Shown here: positions 28,800 through 37,814 of the stretch, in pieces
Numbering within the stretch: position 1 is the stretch's first letter
How the letters are laid out: each line of letters opens with the position of its first letter
Assembly (NCBI RefSeq): GCF_030433675.1
Contig: NZ_JAROCB010000001.1
Span: 1 to 64,000 of the forward strand
DNA length: 64,000 nucleotides
Source: Leifsonia virtsii
GTDB taxonomy: Bacteria > Actinomycetota > Actinomycetes > Actinomycetales > Microbacteriaceae
Direction: 5' to 3'
Notes under the pieces: generated by a model
The model's input: only the letters and a program-made list of their open reading frames with translations
Databases searched by the model: none
Told to the model about the DNA's origin: nothing
Position numbers and translations under genes: made by a program

Positions 28800-30644
28800 A
28801 TGGCGAATCGGCTGGGCGACGCGATCAGCCCCTACCTGCGCGCGCACGCGGACAACCCGGTCGACTGGTTCCCCTGGGGGCCCGCGGCGTTCGCCGAGGC
28901 CCGGCGGCGCGACGTCCCGATCCTGGTCTCGATCGGCTACGCCACCTGCCACTGGTGCCACGTCATGGCGCGGGAGAGCTTCAGCGACCCGGTCACCGCC
29001 GAGGAGCTGAACCGGCGGTTCGTGGCCGTCAAGGTCGACCGGGAGGAGCATCCCGACGTGGATGCCGCCTACCTCTCGGCGGCGAGCGCTTTCACCGGCA
29101 ACCTGGGCTGGCCGCTGACCGTCTTCGCGACCCCGGAGGGCCGCGCGTTCTTCGCCGGTACCTACTTCCCGCCGCAGCCCGTCGCCGGCCGCGCGTCGTT
29201 CCGGCAGGTGCTCGACGCGGTGTGGGACGCCTGGACCTCCCGCCGCGACCAGGTCGAGTCGGATGCGGGCAAGGTGCGCGAGGCGCTCGCCGCAGCGGCC
29301 GAGGCGGCGACGGCCGTCTCCGAGCTGCCGACCGGGCCGCAACTGGACGGCGCGGTCGCGCTGCTGGCGCAGGCGGAGGACGCGGAGTTCGGCGGGTTCG
29401 GCGGCGCGCCCAAGTTCCCGGTCGCACCGACCCTCGACTTCCTGCTCACCCGGCCGGCCGGTCAGGAACTCGCCGTCCGGACGCTGGAGCGCATGGCGGC
29501 CTCCCCGTTGCGCGACGCGGTCGACGGCGGCTTCTTCCGCTACGCGACCCGGCGCGACTGGAGCGAGCCGCACTACGAGCGGATGCTGTACGACAACGCG
29601 CTGCTGCTCGACACGTACGCCCGGGCGTGGCGGCTGACGGGCGAGGAGTGGGCCGAGCGCACCGCCGACGGCGTCGCGTCGTTCCTGCTCGGGGTGCTGC
29701 GGCAGCCCTCCGGCGGGTTCGCGTCGGCGCAGGACTCGGAGAGCACGATCGACGGCGCCCGGGTGGAGGGGACGTACTACACGCTCCCGCCGGCGGAGCG
29801 GGCCCGGCTGGAGCCGCCGCCGCTCGACGCGAAGGTGCTGACCGGGTGGAACGGGTTCGCGATCGGTGCGCTCGCGCGGGCGGGCCGCATCCTCGACCGT
29901 CCGGCCTGGATCGCCGCGGCGGGAGAGGCGGCCGACGCGGTGCTGACGCGCCACCGGCGCGACGACGGGACGCTGCTGCGCGCCTCCCTCGGCGACCGGC
30001 GCTCGGAGGCAGGCGCGACGCTGGAGGACTACGGCGGGCTCGCGGCCGGGCTGCTGGAGCTGGCCCTGGCCGACGGCGACCCGCGCACCGCGGCCGCGGC
30101 CCGCGACCTGGTCGACCTGTGCCTGGATGCAGCGGGCGAGGGGACCTGCCCGTTCGAGACGCCCGGCGGCGGCGACCCGGTGCTGCAGTCGACGGGACTG
30201 GCGGTGCGGGTGAACCCGTCGGAGGGTGCCTACCCGTCGGGCCTGTCGTCGATGAGCCGCGCGGCGCACACCCTCTACCTGATGACGGGCGAGCGCCGCT
30301 ACGAGCGGGCGGCCCGGGAGGGGATGCGGCTGGTCGCGGCCCAGGCGCTGCAGGTGCCGAGCGCATTCGGGACGGCGCTGGCGCTCATGTCGGAGCTCGC
30401 GGGCGAGGTGGAGCAGCTGGTGGTCGTGCTGCCGGCGGCCGGGGCGACGGGCGAGTTGACGGCGGCCGCGCGGCGGCATCCGGCGCCGCTGGTCGCGTTC
30501 GCGACCGAGACGCAGGCGGCCGGGTTCGCGAGCGACGGGTTCGAGCTGTTCGAGGGCCGCACCACGCGAGACGGCCGTGCGACCGCTTACCTCTGCCGCG
30601 ACTTCGTCTGCCGGCTGCCCGTCACGGAGGCCGCCGCGCTCTAA
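28800..30644 (+). CDS. DUF255 thioredoxin-domain protein (YyaL/SPATA20-like)
   Basis: The product is 614 residues. The N-terminal thioredoxin-like domain (about 1-165) begins with the family's near-invariant [21 protein letters not shown]-type stretch and has a CHWC active site in [10 protein letters not shown]. The remainder (about 180-610) is an alpha/alpha-barrel resembling N-acylglucosamine 2-epimerase or cellobiose epimerase folds. The biochemical role is not established. It is shorter than the usual 650-700 residues; the part between the barrel helices near about 320 seems trimmed. ATG 28800 lies 6 bases after TAGGGT (28788-28793), so it is leaderless. Its stop overlaps the stop of the convergent DHFR-like gene by 3 bases. 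Confidence 0.9.
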   Translation: MANRLGDAISPYLRAHADNPVDWFPWGPAAFAEARRRDVPILVSIGYATCHWCHVMARESFSDPVTAEELNRRFVAVKVDREEHPDVDAAYLSAASAFTGNLGWPLTVFATPEGRAFFAGTYFPPQPVAGRASFRQVLDAVWDAWTSRRDQVESDAGKVREALAAAAEAATAVSELPTGPQLDGAVALLAQAEDAEFGGFGGAPKFPVAPTLDFLLTRPAGQELAVRTLERMAASPLRDAVDGGFFRYATRRDWSEPHYERMLYDNALLLDTYARAWRLTGEEWAERTADGVASFLLGVLRQPSGGFASAQDSESTIDGARVEGTYYTLPPAERARLEPPPLDAKVLTGWNGFAIGALARAGRILDRPAWIAAAGEAADAVLTRHRRDDGTLLRASLGDRRSEAGATLEDYGGLAAGLLELALADGDPRTAAAARDLVDLCLDAAGEGTCPFETPGGGDPVLQSTGLAVRVNPSEGAYPSGLSSMSRAAHTLYLMTGERRYERAAREGMRLVAAQALQVPSAFGTALALMSELAGEVEQLVVVLPAAGATGELTAAARRHPAPLVAFATETQAAGFASDGFELFEGRTTRDGRATAYLCRDFVCRLPVTEAAAL

Positions 30645-31252
30645 CGCAGCACGCGATAGCTGAGGTGGGCGACCTCGGGGGTGACGCGCTGGCGGATCAG
30701 CTCCAGGTCGAGCGGCGGCACGCGGTCGAAGACGCGCTCGCCCCCGCCGAGGGTGAGCGGCACGATGTGCAGGCGCAGCTCGTCCACGATGCCGGCCCAC
30801 AGCGCCTGATTGAGCGTCTCCGCGCCGCCCGCGATCGCCACGTCGGCGTCGCCCGCGTGCTCGCGCGCCTGATCCACCGCCGAGTGGATGCCGTCGGTCA
30901 CGAAGTGGAACGTCGTCCCGACGGTCTCCAGCGGCTCCCGGGCGTAGTGCGTCAGCACGAACACCGGCGCGTGGTACGGCGGCTCGTCGCCCCACCAGCC
31001 GTGCCAGTCATCGAACGGCTCGCCCGGCGCGGGCCACTCGTCGCGCACCGGGCCGAACATGTTCCGGCCCATGACGTAGGCACCGGCGGAGGTGATCGCC
31101 GCGATCTCGTCGGTGTGCTCGTCCGCGAAGGCGAACATCCACGTGTGCAGGCGCTCGGTGTCGCCCTCGCCGAGCGGATGCTCCAGCGACTGGTTAGGCC
31201 CGGCGGCGAAGCCGTCGAGCGAGATCCCGATGTCGGCGGTGACGATTCCCAT
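30641..31252 (-). CDS. Dihydrofolate reductase-like (RibD C-terminal domain) protein
   Basis: The product is 203 residues. It begins [17 protein letters not shown] and contains AYVMGRNMF and [12 protein letters not shown], the pattern of the RibD_C/YwjB-type DHFR superfamily. These proteins bind NADPH and are seldom true folate reductases; the substrate is unknown. ATG 31252 lies 6 bases after TACCCT (31259-31264, minus strand), so it is leaderless. It lies downstream of, and co-directional with, a small hypothetical gene. Confidence 0.88.
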   Translation of the reverse strand: MGIVTADIGISLDGFAAGPNQSLEHPLGEGDTERLHTWMFAFADEHTDEIAAITSAGAYVMGRNMFGPVRDEWPAPGEPFDDWHGWWGDEPPYHAPVFVLTHYAREPLETVGTTFHFVTDGIHSAVDQAREHAGDADVAIAGGAETLNQALWAGIVDELRLHIVPLTLGGGERVFDRVPPLDLELIRQRVTPEVAHLSYRVLR

Positions 31253-31278
31253 GCCCGCAGGGTAGTCCCGCGGGCCGG

Positions 31279-31614
31279 TCAGGCGCGCTCGACCTTGTCG
31301 AGCATCCCCCAGACCGCCTCGCTGAGCTCCGGATGCTCGAGCGCGATCCGCCGCAGCACGCCGTACTCGAAGCGCGCGAAGACGTCGCGGCCTGCCGCGG
31401 GGTGGTGCGCCCTGGACTGCTCCTCGGCGAGGTCGAACGCCTCGATCGCGCCCGCACGCAGTGAGATGACGACCTGCTCGTCGACGCTCGGGAGGTCGGG
31501 GATGAACTGCCACGGATCCTCGCCCGCGCGGCAGCGGTGCTCGATGATCGCGGAGAGCTCGTCGCGTGCCTGCTGGCGCAGCAGCTCGATGCTGCGGGGC
31601 ACTGGTTCGGTCAT
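31279..31614 (-). CDS. Conserved-looking hypothetical protein, 111 aa
   Basis: I do not recognise this protein. It is soluble, mostly helical by composition, rich in Glu and Arg, with no Cys and no membrane segment (VPRSIELLRQQARDELSAII near the start). GGAGGG precedes ATG 31614 at about 8 bases. It sits 26 bases upstream of the DHFR-like gene in the same direction, but that gene has its own leaderless promoter. Confidence 0.7.
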   Translation of the reverse strand: MTEPVPRSIELLRQQARDELSAIIEHRCRAGEDPWQFIPDLPSVDEQVVISLRAGAIEAFDLAEEQSRAHHPAAGRDVFARFEYGVLRRIALEHPELSEAVWGMLDKVERA

Positions 31615-31746
31615 CTCGCACCCTCCTTCCCCGGGGTCGTGGACACGCTTCGCACCGTGCTCCGGGCTCCCTCGCCCGCGCGGTGGGTTCAGCCTAGGCG
31701 CTGGGGCCGACAGCCGCGAATCCGGGTGTAACGGTCGGTCTGCGGC

Positions 31747-32640
31747 TCACTCGGTGCGCGCGAGCAGGTACGCGTTGAGGTCCGCGGTGAGGGCCGCATC
31801 CACCGGGTACTCGCGGCCGTCGAGGTGCGTGACGGGCGCGGCCTGCCGGACGCTGGAGACCAGCCAGAGCGCGTCGGAGGCGACCACCTCGTCGAGGGTG
31901 AGCGGCGCGAACTCGGTGCGCAGGCCGCGGGCGGTGAAGAAGTCGAACACGGCCGCCTGGGTCGTGCCGGCGAGGATGCCCTGGTCGGTGTTCGGGGTGC
32001 GGACCACGCCGTCGGTGAGGGTGACGACGTTGGAGGTCGGCCCCTCCAGCGCGTAGCCGTCGCTGCTGACGAACAGCACGTCGTCGGCGCCGCGACGCAC
32101 CGCCTCGCGCTGCGCCGCCCGGTTGACCGCGTACGACAGCGTCTTCGCGCCGGCGAGCAGCCACGGGGAGGTCTCGGCGACGTCGTGGCGCAGGCCGCGG
32201 TCGAGCGTGACCACGCGGATGCCGAGCCGTGCCTGCGAGAAGTCCTCGCCCGCGTCCACGAACAGCCAGCCGCTCGGGCGCCCCTCACCCTCCACTCCGC
32301 GGGTGTAGATCAGCTTCGCGAACAGCTCGGCGTCGGCGCCGCCGTTGCGGGTCAGGTAGTCGGCGACGCCCGCGCGCACCGCCTCCCGCCACACGTCGAC
32401 GGCCGGGGCGGGCAGGTCGAGCAGAGCGGCGGAGTGCGCCAGCCGGGCGAGGTGCGGCTCCAGCGCCTGCGGGTGCCCGGCGATCACGGCGATCGTCTCG
32501 AACACGCCGTCGCCGCGGGTGACCGACAGGTCGGTGATGCGCACCTGCGGCGCGGCGAAGTCGGCGACGACGTAGCCGGGGTCGCCCGGCTCGGGGGTTC
32601 CGGTGGGCGAGGTGATGGTCAGCAGGGTCGCACGCGTCAT
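31747..32640 (-). CDS. pabC: Aminodeoxychorismate lyase-like class IV aminotransferase
   Basis: The product is 297 residues of the fold-type IV PLP family. The PLP-binding region includes KTLSYAVNRAAQREA with the Schiff-base Lys, followed by the family's ADDVLFVSSDGYALEGPTSN segment. PabC converts aminodeoxychorismate to p-aminobenzoate and pyruvate for folate synthesis; branched-chain or D-amino acid aminotransferases share the fold, so the exact activity is inferred. ATG 32640 has GGAG 9 bases upstream; GTG 32655 is an upstream alternative. It follows the acylphosphatase gene in the same direction. Confidence 0.82.
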   Translation of the reverse strand: MTRATLLTITSPTGTPEPGDPGYVVADFAAPQVRITDLSVTRGDGVFETIAVIAGHPQALEPHLARLAHSAALLDLPAPAVDVWREAVRAGVADYLTRNGGADAELFAKLIYTRGVEGEGRPSGWLFVDAGEDFSQARLGIRVVTLDRGLRHDVAETSPWLLAGAKTLSYAVNRAAQREAVRRGADDVLFVSSDGYALEGPTSNVVTLTDGVVRTPNTDQGILAGTTQAAVFDFFTARGLRTEFAPLTLDEVVASDALWLVSSVRQAAPVTHLDGREYPVDAALTADLNAYLLARTE

Positions 32641-32680
32641 GCGACCATTCTCCACGCCGCCGGGTTATCCAGCCGCCGGG

Positions 32681-32959
32681 TCAGGCCGTCTCGTGGATGC
32701 GGAACGCGTCGTCGTCGCCGCGCGTCTCCTCCTCCGAGATGGTCACGCTCTCGACGCTCGCACCCGGGGGACCCGCCCGCAGCCAGTCGAGCATGCGCTC
32801 AACCTGCTCCGGCTCGCCCTCGACCTCGGCCTCCACGGTGCCGTCCCTGCGGTTGCGCGCCCAGCCGGTCACGCCGAGGCGCTGCGCGGCCTCCCGCGCA
32901 CCCCAGCGGAACCCGACACCCTGCACGTCGCCGGCGACGATCGCTCTCCTGCGGATCAC
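32681..32959 (-). CDS. acyP: Acylphosphatase
   Basis: The product is 92 residues, the standard size. The phosphate loop VQGVGFRW with its catalytic Arg (about 11-18) and the catalytic Asn in GWARNRRDGTVE (about 37) are both present. It hydrolyses acyl phosphates such as carbamoyl or 1,3-bisphosphoglycerate phosphate. GTG 32959 gives the canonical N-terminus; CAGAAT lies 6 bases upstream, and GGAG slightly further. It is divergent from the methyltransferase across only 32 bases. Confidence 0.93.
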   Translation of the reverse strand: MIRRRAIVAGDVQGVGFRWGAREAAQRLGVTGWARNRRDGTVEAEVEGEPEQVERMLDWLRAGPPGASVESVTISEEETRGDDDAFRIHETA

Positions 32960-32991
32960 GGTCCCATTCTGCTCCTGCTTCAATGAAAGGC

Positions 32992-34512
32992 ATGAGCGAA
33001 CCCGCCGACCGCATCCCCGACCTCCGCGCCGACCTGATCGCCGCGGGCCTAGCCGTCGACCGCCTGACCGGGCTGTGGGGGCAGGAGGCGGCGGAGGCGC
33101 TGCACCGCGGGCAGCGGGTCCCGGCCGAGCGGGCGCTCGCGCGGCGGGAGCCGTCGGCGCTCGCGACGCTGGCCCGGCTGTTCGTGCTCGGGCGCCCGGT
33201 CGCACGCGCCGAGGCCGAGTCGGCGCTCCCGCGGCTCGGGGTCGCCGGGGCGCAGACGCTCGGCCTGGTCGCGGCCGGCGACGGGGACACCGTCACCGCC
33301 GCGGTCGACCTCCGCCCGTACAGCTTCGTGGACGCGGCGGGCCCGGCCGACTGGTGGATCGTCTCCGACCTGGGCGAGCTCGCCCTCGGCCACGCGCTGC
33401 CGGAGGACCACGTGCTCGGCGTCGGCGGCGCCTCCCTGACCCTGAGCGGACTGATGCTGCAGCGCACGGTCGACAGTGCGCTCGACCTCGGCACGGGATG
33501 CGGCATCCAGGCCATGCACGCGGCGCGCCACGCCCGGCGCGTGGTGGCGACCGACATCTCCGAGCGCGCCCTGCGGCTCGCCGCCCTCAACCTGGCGCTC
33601 AACGAGATCGACGGGGTCGAGCTGCGCCTCGGGAGCATGTTCGAGCCGGTCGCGGGGGAGAGGTTCGACCACATCGTCTCCAACCCGCCGTTCGTGATCA
33701 CCCCGCGTGCCGAGGGCGTGCCGGCGTACGAGTACCGGGACGGCGGGATGGTCGGCGACGGGCTGGTCGCGTCGTTCGTCCGCGGCTGCGCGGAGCACCT
33801 CACCGAGGGCGGGGTCGCGCAGCTGCTCGGCAACTGGGAGTACCGCGGTGCCGGCGACGGCCTGGAGCGCGTGCGGGAGTGGGTGGACGCGTCCCCCGAG
33901 CCGCTGGACGCGTGGGTGATCGAGCGCGACGTCGAGGACGACATCCGCTACGCCGAGACGTGGATCCGGGACGGCGGCACGGGGCCCGGCACGGCCGACT
34001 TCGAGCGGCTGCTCGGTGCGTGGCTCGACGACTTCGCCGAGCGGGACGTGCGCGCCGTCGGCTTCGGCTACCTGCTGCTGCGCCGCACGGCCGGCGTGCC
34101 GACCCTGCGGCGGTTCGAGCGGCTGCACGGCTCGCTCGGCGCCAACGAGGCGGGCCTCGGCGTGCACCTCGGGGAGGCGCTCGCCGCCCACGACCTGCAG
34201 GCCGCCCTCGACGACGACGAGCTGGCGCGGCTGCGGCCCGTGGTGGCAGGCGACGTGACCGAGGAGCGGCACCTGTGGCCGGGGGCGGACGCGCCGACCG
34301 CGATCCTGCTGCGGCAGGGCGGCGGCTTCGGCCGGGTCGTCTCCGCCGACACCGGGCTCGCGGCCCTCGTCGGAGCGTGCGACGGCGAGCTGGCGGTGGG
34401 CGCGATCGTCGCCGCGCTCGCGCAGCTGCTCGAGGTCGACGAGCCCGCCCTCCGCGCGGACCTCCTCCCCGCCACCCGCACCCTCCTCACCGACGGCTTC
34501 CTGCGCGCCTGA
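32992..34512 (+). CDS. Class I SAM-dependent methyltransferase with N-terminal DUF7059-like domain
   Basis: The product is 506 residues. An N-terminal winged-helix-like region (about 10-110) is followed by a Rossmann methyltransferase (about 140-290) with the SAM loop ALDLGTGCGIQ and the catalytic NPPF in IVSNPPFVI. NPPF marks enzymes that methylate amide or exocyclic amino groups (PrmC, RsmC, N6-adenine). The C-terminal 200 residues are unassigned. The substrate may be rRNA or protein Gln; I cannot decide. ATG 32992 is used; ATG 32983 would add three residues. It converges on a small membrane protein with palindrome B1 between. Confidence 0.87.
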   Translation: MSEPADRIPDLRADLIAAGLAVDRLTGLWGQEAAEALHRGQRVPAERALARREPSALATLARLFVLGRPVARAEAESALPRLGVAGAQTLGLVAAGDGDTVTAAVDLRPYSFVDAAGPADWWIVSDLGELALGHALPEDHVLGVGGASLTLSGLMLQRTVDSALDLGTGCGIQAMHAARHARRVVATDISERALRLAALNLALNEIDGVELRLGSMFEPVAGERFDHIVSNPPFVITPRAEGVPAYEYRDGGMVGDGLVASFVRGCAEHLTEGGVAQLLGNWEYRGAGDGLERVREWVDASPEPLDAWVIERDVEDDIRYAETWIRDGGTGPGTADFERLLGAWLDDFAERDVRAVGFGYLLLRRTAGVPTLRRFERLHGSLGANEAGLGVHLGEALAAHDLQAALDDDELARLRPVVAGDVTEERHLWPGADAPTAILLRQGGGFGRVVSADTGLAALVGACDGELAVGAIVAALAQLLEVDEPALRADLLPATRTLLTDGFLRA

Positions 34513-34527
34513 CCCCCCGCCCGGATC

Positions 34528-34605
34528 CCCCCACCGTCGAGTACACGAAGACTGCACGCTCCCACGGCGTGTCGCGTGCAGTATTCGTGGACTCGACGGT
34601 GGGGG
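34528..34605. repeat. Long palindrome, family B copy 1
   Basis: Two 32-base arms (34528-34559 and 34574-34605) pair with two mismatches around a 14-base loop. Core words are CCGTCGAGT and ACTGCACGC. It is homologous to copy B2 at 51202-51267, and the loops share ACGGCGTGT when B2 is inverted. Here it lies between convergent genes. Confidence 0.88.
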
Positions 34606-34628
34606 TCAGCGGGTGGGGGTCAGCGGGT
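34601..34628. repeat. Tandem 14-bp duplication spanning a stop codon
   Basis: The unit GGGGGTCAGCGGGT occurs twice head to tail (34601-34614, 34615-34628) and is followed by five more G. It starts inside the right arm of palindrome B1 and covers the stop codon of the leftward gene (34620-34622). It probably arose by slippage. Confidence 0.8.
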
Positions 34629-34937
34629 GGGGGAGACGTGGCGGGCGGGGCGACGGAGGAGCGCGGGTGCGCGGCGGGTGTAGTGCTGGTGCCGCGCTGC
34701 GGCCTCGCGGCGCAGGGTGACGGCGCCGGCGGCGGCACCGATCACGCAGCAGAGTCCGGCGAGCGCCAGCGCGCCGCCCAGCACCGGGTCGGCGCCGGCC
34801 GGGGTCGCCGCGAGACGCGTGACCCGCAGCGCCAGCCAGATCCCGGTCAGGCCGATCCCGAGCGCGAGGAGGGTGACCGTCCCCGCCCACGCGGACGCCG
34901 TCCCGCCGCCGCCGATCCGCCTGCGCCGCATCCCCAT
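34620..34937 (-). CDS. Small two-helix membrane protein
   Basis: I do not recognise this 105-residue protein. After a basic, Gly-rich N-terminus it has two hydrophobic helices (about 17-37 and 53-73) and a His/Arg-rich C-terminal tail. ATG 34937 is the first start; no clear ribosome-binding site or -10 box stands out. The stop codon lies within the 14-bp tandem duplication. It lies 67 bases downstream of, and co-directional with, the metallophosphoesterase. Confidence 0.6.
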   Translation of the reverse strand: MGMRRRRIGGGGTASAWAGTVTLLALGIGLTGIWLALRVTRLAATPAGADPVLGGALALAGLCCVIGAAAGAVTLRREAAARHQHYTRRAPALLRRPARHVSPTR

Positions 34938-35004
34938 GTCGCCACCCCGCCCGTGTCGTCGCAGGGCAAGGGTGCTCCCGGCGGCGCCGGAGGCGAAAGA
35001 CAGT

Positions 35005-35508
35005 TCAGGTGGACCTATCCACCGGGACCAGCGCGACCGCGCCGAGCCGGCCGTCCACGATCTCGGCGGTCAGGTAGGTGCACACGGGCTGGCGGCGGCG
35101 GTCGGTCGGCGACCCCGGGTTCAGCAGGCGCAGCCCGCCGGGCGCGACGGTGTCCCACGGGATGTGCGAGTGGCCGAAGACGAGCACGTCCGTCTCCGGG
35201 AAGGCCTGCTCGCAGCGCGCCTCCCGCCCCGCCGCCGGACCCGTCTCGTGGACCACGGCGACGCGCACCCCGTCGAGCTCCACCCGGGCGACCTCCGGCA
35301 GGCGGCGACGCAGCTCGGTCCCGTCGTTGTTGCCCCACACGCCGACCAGGCGGCGCGAGCGGGACTCCAGCAGGTCGAGCGTCGCGGCGTCCACCCAGTC
35401 GCCCGCGTGGATGACGACATCCGCCGCCTCCACCGCCGCGAGCAGCTGCGCGGGCAGGGCGCGTGCCCGCTTCGGGACGTGCGTGTCGGACATCAGCAGC
35501 AGCTTCAC
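35005..35508 (-). CDS. Metallophosphoesterase (YfcE/MJ0936-like)
   Basis: The product is 167 residues with the calcineurin-like metal site in order: MSDTHVP, IHAGDWVD, WGNNDG and the HSHIP motif. This is the compact YfcE family, which hydrolyses phosphodiesters in vitro; the cellular substrate is unknown. GTG 35508 lies 8 bases after TACTGT (35517-35522, minus strand), compatible with a leaderless start. It is divergent from the aldo/keto reductase at 35557, leaving 48 bases for both promoters. Confidence 0.9.
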   Translation of the reverse strand: MKLLLMSDTHVPKRARALPAQLLAAVEAADVVIHAGDWVDAATLDLLESRSRRLVGVWGNNDGTELRRRLPEVARVELDGVRVAVVHETGPAAGREARCEQAFPETDVLVFGHSHIPWDTVAPGGLRLLNPGSPTDRRRQPVCTYLTAEIVDGRLGAVALVPVDRST

Positions 35509-35556
35509 GAGCCACCACAGTACGCAAAGGGCCGGGAGGGGGCTACGGTCGCACTC

Positions 35557-36588
35557 ATGCAGCTACGGAACCTCGGAAACAGCGGGACGATCGTGTCGGA
35601 GTTCGCCCTCGGCACCATGACCTTCGGCGCGGAGGCGGACGAGGCGACCTCGCACGCCATCCTGGAGCGCTACCTCGACGCGGGCGGCAACCTCGTCGAC
35701 ACCGCCGACGTGTACTCGTCCGGAGCGTCGGAGTCGATCATCGGGCGCTGGCTCTCGCGCCACCCCGGCCGCCGCGACGGCATCGTCGTCGCCACGAAGG
35801 GCCGCTTCCCGATGGGCGCGGGCCCGAACGACCTGGGCCTGTCCCGCACCCATCTGCGGACGGCTCTCGACGCGTCCCTCCGCCGGCTCGGAGTGGACCA
35901 CATCGACCTGTACCAGCTCCACGCGTGGGATGCGCTGACGCCGCTCGAGGAGACCCTGCGGTTCCTCGACGACGCGGTCCGGGCGGGCAAGATCTCGTAC
36001 TACGGCTTCTCCAACTACCTCGGCTGGCAGCTGACGAAGGCCGTGCAGCTGGCGCGCGCGAACGGCTGGGCGGCGCCGGTGACGCTGCAGCCGCAGTACA
36101 GCCTCATCGTGCGCGGCATCGAGCACGAGATCGTGCCGGCGGCGCTGGACGCCGGTGTCGGCCTGCTGCCCTGGTCGCCGCTCGCGGGCGGCTGGCTGAG
36201 CGGCAAGTACCATCGCGACGAGCCGCCGACCGGCGCGACGCGCCTCGGCGAGAACCCGACCCGCGGCATGGAGGCGTGGGAGGCGCGCAACGCCGACCCG
36301 CGCACGTGGGAGATCATCGACGCGGTGGATGCGGTGGCGCGCGAGTCCGGAGCGTCGCCCTCGCAGGTCTCGCTCGCGTGGCTGTCGGGCCGGCCGGCGG
36401 TCACCTCCGTCATCCTGGGCGCGCGGACGGTCGAGCAGCTGGGGGACAACCTCGGCGCCGCGGACCTGTCCCTCTCCGACGACCAGCGCTCCCGCCTCGA
36501 TCGGGCGAGCACGCCCCGCGCCGACATCTACCCGTACGGCGAGCAGGCCATCCAGCAGCGGCACCGCAAGCGCGAGGGCGGTCGCTGA
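35557..36588 (+). CDS. Aldo/keto reductase (AKR, YghZ/Tas branch)
   Basis: The product is 343 residues. Asp and Tyr of the tetrad are in NLVDTADVYSSG, Lys in VVATKGRF and His in DLYQLHAWD; the C-terminal VILGARTVEQLGDNLGA is the NADPH-binding signature. It reduces aldehydes and ketones; the substrate is unknown. ATG 35557 lies 7 bases after TACGGT (35544-35549), so it is leaderless. Palindrome D follows its stop by 5 bases. Confidence 0.93.
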   Translation: MQLRNLGNSGTIVSEFALGTMTFGAEADEATSHAILERYLDAGGNLVDTADVYSSGASESIIGRWLSRHPGRRDGIVVATKGRFPMGAGPNDLGLSRTHLRTALDASLRRLGVDHIDLYQLHAWDALTPLEETLRFLDDAVRAGKISYYGFSNYLGWQLTKAVQLARANGWAAPVTLQPQYSLIVRGIEHEIVPAALDAGVGLLPWSPLAGGWLSGKYHRDEPPTGATRLGENPTRGMEAWEARNADPRTWEIIDAVDAVARESGASPSQVSLAWLSGRPAVTSVILGARTVEQLGDNLGAADLSLSDDQRSRLDRASTPRADIYPYGEQAIQQRHRKREGGR

Positions 36589-36593
36589 CCGGG

Positions 36594-36658
36594 CCCGCGA
36601 TTCGTCACGAATGCGCGCGATTCTTCACGAATCGCGCGCATTCGTGACGAACGGCGGG
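36594..36658. repeat. Long palindrome D between convergent genes
   Basis: Arms 36601-36622 and 36630-36651 are perfect 22-base complements around a 7-base loop; adding CCCGCGA and CGGCGGG extends pairing to 29 bases with two mismatches. The word ATTCNTNACGAAT repeats three times inside. It fills the gap between the aldo/keto reductase stop and the leftward gene at 36660. Confidence 0.85.
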
Positions 36659-36659
36659 G

Positions 36660-37079
36660 TCAGGGGAGGGCGTCGAGCTCGGCGAGGAGGTCGCGCGCGG
36701 CGGCGACGAGGTGATCCTGCGGGGCACGGAGGCCGACCACGACGTCGGTCGTGCCCGGACCGTCCGCGTGCATGCGCAGCAGGGCGATGCGCAGCTCGAC
36801 CGTCCCGCCCGGGATGCGGTGACCGCTCAACGAGAGGGCGTTCGCCTCGAAGGTGAGCGACGTCCACTCGTCGGCCGCGGCGGTCGTGTCCTCCGCGATC
36901 CCGGCCAGCCACGCCGCCAGATCGCGCGCCTCCGCATGGGTGAGGCACGCCTCGGTCAGCGACCAGTGCCGTTCGCCGTCGTCCACGAGCGCCTCGACGA
37001 CGACCCGCTCGCCGTCGTCCTCGTCCGCGGCCGGCCGCAGCTCGACGCTGCGGTCGCCGCCCTCGTCCTGCAGTCTCAC
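36660..37079 (-). CDS. Small acidic protein resembling WapI/DUF6228 immunity-type proteins
   Basis: The product is 139 residues, acidic and soluble. The order of segments (a basic-acidic start, a central HWSLTEACLTHAEARDLAAWL, then WTSLTFEANALS, then a C-terminal DHLVAAARDLLAELDALP) recalls WapI-family immunity proteins and DUF6228. I see no toxin gene beside it, so an immunity role is a guess. GTG 37079 overlaps the stop of the upstream FMN reductase (GTGA), so the two are translationally coupled. Confidence that it is a gene is high; that it belongs to this family is low. Confidence 0.7.
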   Translation of the reverse strand: MRLQDEGGDRSVELRPAADEDDGERVVVEALVDDGERHWSLTEACLTHAEARDLAAWLAGIAEDTTAAADEWTSLTFEANALSLSGHRIPGGTVELRIALLRMHADGPGTTDVVVGLRAPQDHLVAAARDLLAELDALP

Positions 37080-37669
37080 GGCGCGCTCGGAACCACCGTG
37101 AGGACGCGCTCGATGTACTCGAAGAAGGAGTTCATGTAGCCGCGGAGGAACTCCTCGGTGCCGGGGTCGGTGACCGTGCCGTCCTCCTCGATCAGGCCCG
37201 GCCGCATCCAGATGTAGGCCTCCGGCGCGTTCATCTGCGGCGCCTGCAGGAAGCTCAGGATGCTGCGCAGGTGCTGCTGCCCGACGGCCGTGCCGATCTG
37301 GCCGGGGGAGCCTCCGATGACCGCCGTGGCCTTGCGCGCGATCACGTTCTCGCCGTACGGCCGACTCGCCCAGTCGATCGCGTTCTTGAGCGCGCCGGGA
37401 ATCGACCGGTTGTACTCGGGCGTGATGAACAGCAGGGCGTCCTGGGCCGCGATCGTCGCCTTGAACTCGCGCGCGGATGCCGGGTAGTCGCCGTCGAGGT
37501 CGCGGTTGTAGAGGGGGAGGTCGCCGATGCGGATCTCGGTGAACACCAGGTCGGAGGGCGCGAGCCGGAGCAGCGCCTTCGAGAGGGTGCGGTTGACGGA
37601 CTGGGTGGAGAGGCTCCCCACGAAGTAGCCGACTTTGTACGGGGGCTGGAGCTCGTTGATCGTCGCCAT
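37076..37669 (-). CDS. NADPH-dependent FMN reductase
   Basis: The product is 197 residues of the flavodoxin-like NAD(P)H:FMN/quinone reductase family. The FMN phosphate loop is GSLSTQSVNR (about 18-27), and the hallmark FITPEYNRSIPGALKNAIDW (about 81-100) is intact. It supplies reduced flavin or reduces quinones and chromate-like substrates. A start at ATG 37669 is consistent with the family. The following small acidic protein overlaps its stop codon, forming a two-gene unit. Confidence 0.92.
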   Translation of the reverse strand: MATINELQPPYKVGYFVGSLSTQSVNRTLSKALLRLAPSDLVFTEIRIGDLPLYNRDLDGDYPASAREFKATIAAQDALLFITPEYNRSIPGALKNAIDWASRPYGENVIARKATAVIGGSPGQIGTAVGQQHLRSILSFLQAPQMNAPEAYIWMRPGLIEEDGTVTDPGTEEFLRGYMNSFFEYIERVLTVVPSAP

Positions 37670-37814
37670 GAGGCCATGCTGCCCCCGGCGCGCGGCCGAG
37701 TGAACCCCTTACCGGACGGACGCGGCGCAGGAATAGGGCATTCGCCCGATGCTGCCGGGGTGCCTTAGCGAGAAGGGTGGAGTGCAGGAAGAAACGGACG
37801 AGGGGAACGAGAAG

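Noticed and set aside
36594-36658. Palindrome D as a CRISPR repeat or integron attC
   Set aside because: There are only three imperfect words with no spacers of uniform length, no cas genes and no integrase.
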